A stretch of 34,984 nucleotides of DNA from CAYMTN01 sp964393335. GTDB lineage: Bacteria > Chloroflexota > Anaerolineae > Aggregatilineales > Aggregatilineaceae. How positions within the stretch are numbered: the stretch's first letter is position 1; every line of letters begins with the position of its first letter. The stretch is taken from assembly GCA_964393335.1 (NCBI GenBank), contig CAYMTN010000028.1, positions 1 to 34,984 of the forward strand. Reading direction: 5' to 3'. The notes beneath the pieces were generated by a model that saw only the letters and a program-made list of their open reading frames with translations, was not told the DNA's origin and searched no databases. This document shows positions 30,995-34,984 of the stretch, piece after piece. The position numbers were made by a program, and so were the translations under genes.

Positions 30995-31140
30995 ATGAAC
31001 GTGTTTGGGGTCGTGGCAAGGGGCGGATGCGTTCCTCAACCGGCAGGCGAGATGAAGCCAGTATACAATGGGAGCAGGAGAACGACGCCGGTCCGCTCAA
31101 GCTCCGAACGCTGCAAACCATTTAGGAAAGGCCTGCCGCT

Positions 31141-33816
31141 ATGAAAACCGTCTTTGGGATAGTCGTCATCATCATCCTGTTCAGTCCGAGTTATCTCATC
31201 CACGCGCAAGAACCGGGTGAGTCGATCCTGTACCAGCAAGATTTCAGCGGGGCGCTATCCGGCTGGACGCTGGATTCCGGGTGGAATGTGACGCCTGACG
31301 GGCTGCTGCACGGCGTAGGCCATACGTGGGCCACCTTCGAGGGCCAGGATTTCGGAACAGATTGGCGGATCACGTTCCGGCTGAATCTTATGCAGGGCCG
31401 GGTGCACCTCAACTACCGGCTGAATGACCGGGGGCGTTATTTTATTGGGTTCGAGGGGCAGCGTTCCGATCTCCACAAACAATATTGGCCCGACACCTTC
31501 TCCGGTGAGTTAGCAGTCGCGCAGAGGCAGCACGCCCTGAATACCTGGCACGCGGTTGAGATCGTTGGGCGGGGTGATGTTCTCAGCTTGATCGTCGATG
31601 GACAATTGGAATGGGAATACGTTGACGCCGATCCCCTGTTGAGCGGAACCTTTGCCTTCGAGACAATCGAAGAATCCGAAGCCTATGTTGACGACATTCT
31701 CGTCTATGGCGCGGGCGAAGCCGCTGCGCCGGTCGTACCCGGCCCGGTTGCCCCGGCGAGTGAAGCGGGGGGCTGGGTGCGAACGGGCGGGCCGTTGGGC
31801 GGCCTCGGTTATGACATTCGCATGCGGCCCGACAACCCCGATATCATGTACGTCACCGACGCCTGGGCGGGAGTCTTCAAAAGCACGGACGGCGGGCAGA
31901 GCTGGTTCCCGGCCAACAACGGCATCGCCACGCGCACCGGCGAATCTGCCGACGCGATCCCGATCTTTTGCCTGACCATCGACCCGCATAATTACGATAC
32001 GATCTGGGCCGGGACGCAGAACACACGCGGAATCTACAAATCGACGGATGGCGGCGATTCGTGGACGCAGATGGATAACGGCGTGGTTGAAAATGAAGGT
32101 ATCACGTTCCGGGGTTTTACCGTCGATCCTCACGATTCGAACGTCGTCTATGCGTCGGCGGAACTGTCGAGCTGGGTGTGGGCCGGGCAGGAACGCATGG
32201 GCCGTGAGTTCGATTTGACGCAAGGGGTTGTCTACCGTACGACAGATGGCGGCCAAAACTGGTCCGCGATCTGGCGCGGCAGCAACCTGGCGCGTTACGT
32301 GTGGATCGATCCACGCGACTCGAACGTGATGTACCTCTCAACCGGCATCTTTGACCGCGAGGCCGCCAATTCTGACCCGCAACAGCGCGTACCCGGCGGT
32401 GAAGGCGTGCTCAAATCGGTTGACGGCGGGCAAACCTGGCAGCCTGCCAATCACGGCCTCGATAATCTTTATGTCGGCAGCCTGTTCATGCACCCGACCA
32501 ACCCGGATATTTTGCTGGCGGGGACGGGCAACAACCAGTACTACGATCATCACGGTATCTACCTGACGACCGATGGGGCACAGTCGTGGCAGCTTGTACG
32601 AAGTGAAGCCAACATCAACGCGGTCGAGTTTTCGACCAGCGATCCAAACATCGCCTACGCTGGCAGCAACAATGCGATCTTCCGCAGCACCGACGGCGGC
32701 CATACGTGGCAGGAAGTATCCGGCGGTGATGAGTCCGGCTGGGGAGCCGCCGGTGTGCGGGCCGGATTCCCGATCGATTTCCAGGTGGACCCGCGCGATC
32801 CGAATCGCCTGTTCGCCAACAACTATGGTGGCGGTAATTTCGCCAGCACGGATGGCGGGCGCACGTGGGTCGTCGCCAGCGCGGGGTATACCGGCGCGCA
32901 GGTACGCGATATCGCTGCCGGACCAGGTCAGGTATTCGCGGCGGCGCGCAGCGGCCTGTTCGCCAGCGCGGACGGGGGCGCTTCGTGGCAGGGACTCAAT
33001 TCGTCCCCGGCCTACGCCCTGGAATGGAACGCGGTTGCCGTAGACCCGGCCAATCCACAGCATGTGCTGGCGTCCAATAACTGGAACGCGATCCTGCTTC
33101 AAAGTTTCGACGCCGGGCAGCGCTGGCAGCCGGTGGGCCAGTACGTTGGAGATGGCAAAGGCTGGCGCACGATTGTTTTTGCACCGTCCGACCCGCAGAC
33201 GGTCTACGCGGGCATGTCAGCTTATTACTCGGCGGGCACGTTTAACGAGCACATGCCCGCCGGCGGGGTGTGGATATCGCACGATGGCGGGAGCACGTGG
33301 CAGCCCGCCAACGCGGGTATCATGGCCGATGCGAATGTCACGACGCTGGCAGTCGCCGGAGAGAATCCGGCGGTGGTGTACGCGGCGACCGGCAATCACG
33401 GCCTGCTGAAATCCACCGACGGCGGCGCGAGTTGGGCAGCGGTGCTGACCGGGCAGCCGGTGATGTCGGTTTCGGTGCATCCGGCGGACCCCAACCGGGT
33501 ATTCGCCGGGCTGCTTTTTGGTGGGATGCGCGCCAGTGCAGATGGTGGCGTCTCGTGGTCGGTCGTGGCCGCGGGCATGGCCCCCGAAGCGATTGTGTCC
33601 GCCATCCTCTACGATCCCTTGCAGCCATCTGTCCTGTACGCTGCTGACCGCATGAGCGGCGTGTACCGCAGCAGCGATGGCGGCGTCTCGTGGCAAGCCA
33701 TCAACGACGGGCTGCGTATGCGGTCGGTGAACAAGCTGGCCCTGACGCCCGATGGCGCACACCTCTACGCGGCTACCGAAGGAGAGGGCGTTTATCGCCT
33801 GGATGTGGTGCCATAG
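31141..33816 (+). CDS. Secreted Asp-box propeller protein with N-terminal concanavalin-like domain
   Basis: This 891-residue protein has a signal peptide (about 1-22, ending IHA). Residues about 28-190 resemble a concanavalin-like (LamG/DUF1080-type) sandwich: YQQDFSGALSGWTL at the start and AFETIEESEAYVDDILVY at the end. After a Pro/Ala linker, residues about 208-891 contain 13 Asp-boxes of the form S-x-DGG-x-(S/T)W, from STDGGQSW to SSDGGVSW. Such repeats form large or paired propellers, as in VPS10/sortilin and GH74 xyloglucanases. I cannot place GH74 catalytic aspartates, so an enzyme role is open. Blades often carry DP-x-NP-x-hhYA strands (for example DPHDSNVVYA). The ATG follows AAAGG by nine bases. 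It is divergent from the polysaccharide synthase unit and may bind or act on its polymer (inference). Confidence 0.9.
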   Translation: MKTVFGIVVIIILFSPSYLIHAQEPGESILYQQDFSGALSGWTLDSGWNVTPDGLLHGVGHTWATFEGQDFGTDWRITFRLNLMQGRVHLNYRLNDRGRYFIGFEGQRSDLHKQYWPDTFSGELAVAQRQHALNTWHAVEIVGRGDVLSLIVDGQLEWEYVDADPLLSGTFAFETIEESEAYVDDILVYGAGEAAAPVVPGPVAPASEAGGWVRTGGPLGGLGYDIRMRPDNPDIMYVTDAWAGVFKSTDGGQSWFPANNGIATRTGESADAIPIFCLTIDPHNYDTIWAGTQNTRGIYKSTDGGDSWTQMDNGVVENEGITFRGFTVDPHDSNVVYASAELSSWVWAGQERMGREFDLTQGVVYRTTDGGQNWSAIWRGSNLARYVWIDPRDSNVMYLSTGIFDREAANSDPQQRVPGGEGVLKSVDGGQTWQPANHGLDNLYVGSLFMHPTNPDILLAGTGNNQYYDHHGIYLTTDGAQSWQLVRSEANINAVEFSTSDPNIAYAGSNNAIFRSTDGGHTWQEVSGGDESGWGAAGVRAGFPIDFQVDPRDPNRLFANNYGGGNFASTDGGRTWVVASAGYTGAQVRDIAAGPGQVFAAARSGLFASADGGASWQGLNSSPAYALEWNAVAVDPANPQHVLASNNWNAILLQSFDAGQRWQPVGQYVGDGKGWRTIVFAPSDPQTVYAGMSAYYSAGTFNEHMPAGGVWISHDGGSTWQPANAGIMADANVTTLAVAGENPAVVYAATGNHGLLKSTDGGASWAAVLTGQPVMSVSVHPADPNRVFAGLLFGGMRASADGGVSWSVVAAGMAPEAIVSAILYDPLQPSVLYAADRMSGVYRSSDGGVSWQAINDGLRMRSVNKLALTPDGAHLYAATEGEGVYRLDVVP

Positions 33817-33820
33817 GTGT

Positions 33821-33862
33821 AAAAAAGAATCCCCGGCGGTTGGCGATCATGGTCACGCCGGG
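33821..33862 (-). terminator. Second candidate intrinsic terminator, minus strand
   Basis: CCCGGCG (33832-33838) pairs with CGCCGGG (33856-33862) over a 17-base loop; on the minus strand it is followed by GATTC and then a T6 run (33821-33826). It would back up the stronger hairpin upstream of it. Confidence 0.4.
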
Positions 33863-33906
33863 TCCGGCGGGCGCGTTTGCTGTCGCAATCGACTGCGCCC
33901 CATCCG

Positions 33907-33939
33907 AAAAAAACGGGACGCCGATCGTCAGGCGTCCCG
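33907..33939 (-). terminator. Intrinsic terminator of the methylmalonate-semialdehyde dehydrogenase gene
   Basis: On the minus strand CGGGACGCC pairs with GGCGTCCCG (33931-33939 with 33914-33922) around an 8-base loop and is followed directly by seven T (33907-33913). It lies 17 bases after the stop codon. Confidence 0.9.
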
Positions 33940-33955
33940 GTTGAGTCATGCGCGG

Positions 33956-34984
33956 TTAGAACTGGCGGCTCCACTCGGAAGGCCAGCGTTCGATCACGAT
34001 CTTCGTCTGCGTGTAGAACTCGACTCCGTGACGTCCCTGGCCGTGCAGGTCGCCGAAGAAACTCTCGTTCCACCCGCTGAACGGGAAAAAGGCCATCGGC
34101 GCGGCAACCCCGATATTTACGCCGATGTTTCCGGCACTGGCTTCATACCGGAATTGGCGAGCCGCCGCGCCGCTGCTGGTGAAGATGCACGCCATGTTGC
34201 CATAGGCGCGGTCGTTGACCAGCCGTATCGCGTCGTCCAGATCACGTGCGTGCATCAAACTGAGCACCGGCCCGAAAATCTCGGTGGTAGCGAGATCGCT
34301 GGCCGGGTCTACGTTATCCAGCACGGTTGGGAAAACCCAGTGCCCATCTTCGTAGCCGCCAACAGACTTGTGCCGCCCGTCTACCAACACCTGCGCCGCG
34401 CCGTTCTGCTCGCCCTGCGCGATGATCTGTTCGATGCGCGTTTTGCTGCGCGTGTCGATGACCGGCCCCATCTGGACTCCCTCATCCAGCCCGTACCCGG
34501 TCACCCGGCTGGCGGCAGCGTCCGCGATCATCTCGGTGAACACACCGCGCGCCTGGCCGACAGTCACGGCGACCGACGCAGCCAGGCAGCGCTGCCCGGC
34601 ACAGCCAAACGCCGAATCGGCCATGATACGGGTGGTCGTGTTCATATCCGCGTCCGGCATGATGATCACCGGGTTTTTGGCCCCACCCTGGCATTGGGCG
34701 CGTTTGCCGTTGGCCGTCGCCCGGCTGTAAATGTACCTGGCGACCGCCGTCGATCCGACAAAACTGATCGCCCGGATCGCCGGGTGGTCGAGGATCGCGT
34801 CTACGGTATCCTTCGCGCCATTGACCAACTGGATCACGCCGTTCGGGAATCCGCACTGATCGATTAACTCAAACAGGCGTGCCATCGTCATCGGCACTTT
34901 TTCGCTTGGCTTGACAATGAAGCTGTTGCCGGTGGCGAGCGCATAGGGCAGGAACCACAGCGGGATCATGCCGGGGAAGTTGAA
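33956..34984 (-). CDS. mmsA: Methylmalonate-semialdehyde dehydrogenase (CoA-acylating), partial
   Basis: The last 342 residues are present; the N-terminus lies beyond the right edge of the window. The visible start reads NFPGMIPLWFLPYALATGN, the family's NAD-binding stretch, followed by VKPSEKVP, FVGSTAVARYIY and the catalytic cysteine in GCAGQRCLA. The position of the usual general-base Glu in ALDH enzymes reads CQGGAKNP, with Gln, as in CoA-acylating members. The C-terminal half has TEIFGPVLSLM and the family ending FFPFSGWNESFFGDLHGQGRHGVEFYTQTK. The enzyme converts methylmalonate semialdehyde to propionyl-CoA in valine, and related malonate-semialdehyde, breakdown. A strong terminator follows. 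No partner genes are visible. Confidence 0.93.
   Translation of the reverse strand, partial: FNFPGMIPLWFLPYALATGNSFIVKPSEKVPMTMARLFELIDQCGFPNGVIQLVNGAKDTVDAILDHPAIRAISFVGSTAVARYIYSRATANGKRAQCQGGAKNPVIIMPDADMNTTTRIMADSAFGCAGQRCLAASVAVTVGQARGVFTEMIADAAASRVTGYGLDEGVQMGPVIDTRSKTRIEQIIAQGEQNGAAQVLVDGRHKSVGGYEDGHWVFPTVLDNVDPASDLATTEIFGPVLSLMHARDLDDAIRLVNDRAYGNMACIFTSSGAAARQFRYEASAGNIGVNIGVAAPMAFFPFSGWNESFFGDLHGQGRHGVEFYTQTKIVIERWPSEWSRQF

Larger units (their letters stand above)
30749..31140. other. Divergent regulatory region between the GT2 synthase and Asp-box protein genes
   Basis: No gene is supported in these 392 bases. A strongly AT-rich core at about 30934-30985 contrasts with the neighbouring coding DNA. 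It holds a good minus-strand promoter and, further toward the synthase gene, overlapping inverted repeats (30883-30914), both listed separately. No convincing plus-strand promoter pair is visible for the Asp-box gene. Confidence 0.65.

Noticed and set aside
33752..34867. Plus-strand 371-residue open frame
   Set aside because: It is antisense to the well-supported methylmalonate-semialdehyde dehydrogenase gene and overlaps the end of the Asp-box gene.

Overview
The window reads as a bacterial chromosome segment with dense coding and moderately high GC. I see no plasmid, phage or IS genes, no CRISPR array and no rRNA or tRNA. Gene content suggests a Chloroflexota (Anaerolineae-like) bacterium: large Asp-box and propeller proteins, SH3-rich surface proteins, a two-domain ALDH16-type dehydrogenase next to DeoC, and a non-pyrrolysine MttB homologue next to an aldehyde:ferredoxin oxidoreductase. 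The taxonomic call is an inference of low to moderate confidence. One 10-N assembly gap (6449-6458) splits cheA. The first 86 bases are a perfect 32-bp inverted repeat around a 22-base centre.

Left part (399-11030, all on the minus strand). A chemosensory locus runs cheR(TPR)-cheW-mcp-cheA(hybrid, with C-terminal receiver)-cheB. After a 320-base gap come a second cheW, a cheY, a degenerate RsbT-like ATPase, a protein joining a dead receiver domain to a Roadblock/LC7-like domain, and an Old Yellow Enzyme-type flavin oxidoreductase. Divergently (11494-13992, plus) lies a soluble chemoreceptor that joins a LacI-type sugar-binding domain, without its DNA-binding part, to a GAF-like domain and an MCP signalling domain. 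No flagellar genes are present, so the output (pili, gliding, gene regulation) is open.

Middle part (14192-24444). A secreted seven-repeat propeller protein (minus) is divergent from an mttB-family methyltransferase and a tungsten-type aldehyde:ferredoxin oxidoreductase (plus). A TATAAT box with a perfect dyad lies just upstream of mttB. Next is a minus-strand arsR / thioredoxin-like / ArsP-type permease group. Two matching 16-bp ArsR-like operators and an internal terminator suggest that the regulator unit and the permease are separately repressed by the same ArsR. Divergent from arsR is deoC followed by the ALDH16-type dehydrogenase, which could turn deoxyribose-5-phosphate into glyceraldehyde-3-phosphate and then oxidise the acetaldehyde. 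A 13-bp-stem hairpin closes this unit.

Right part (24565-34984). A tight minus-strand unit encodes, in transcription order, a membrane GT2 polysaccharide synthase with three extracytoplasmic SH3 domains and an Ig-like domain, a GT-C membrane glycosyltransferase, and a secreted GH18 protein whose catalytic glutamate is replaced by arginine. A divergent secreted protein with a concanavalin-like domain and 13 Asp-boxes shares the regulatory region. I infer an uncharacterised envelope polysaccharide synthesis and binding system; this is the best candidate for an undescribed system here. The window ends inside a methylmalonate-semialdehyde dehydrogenase gene (minus) with a strong intrinsic terminator.
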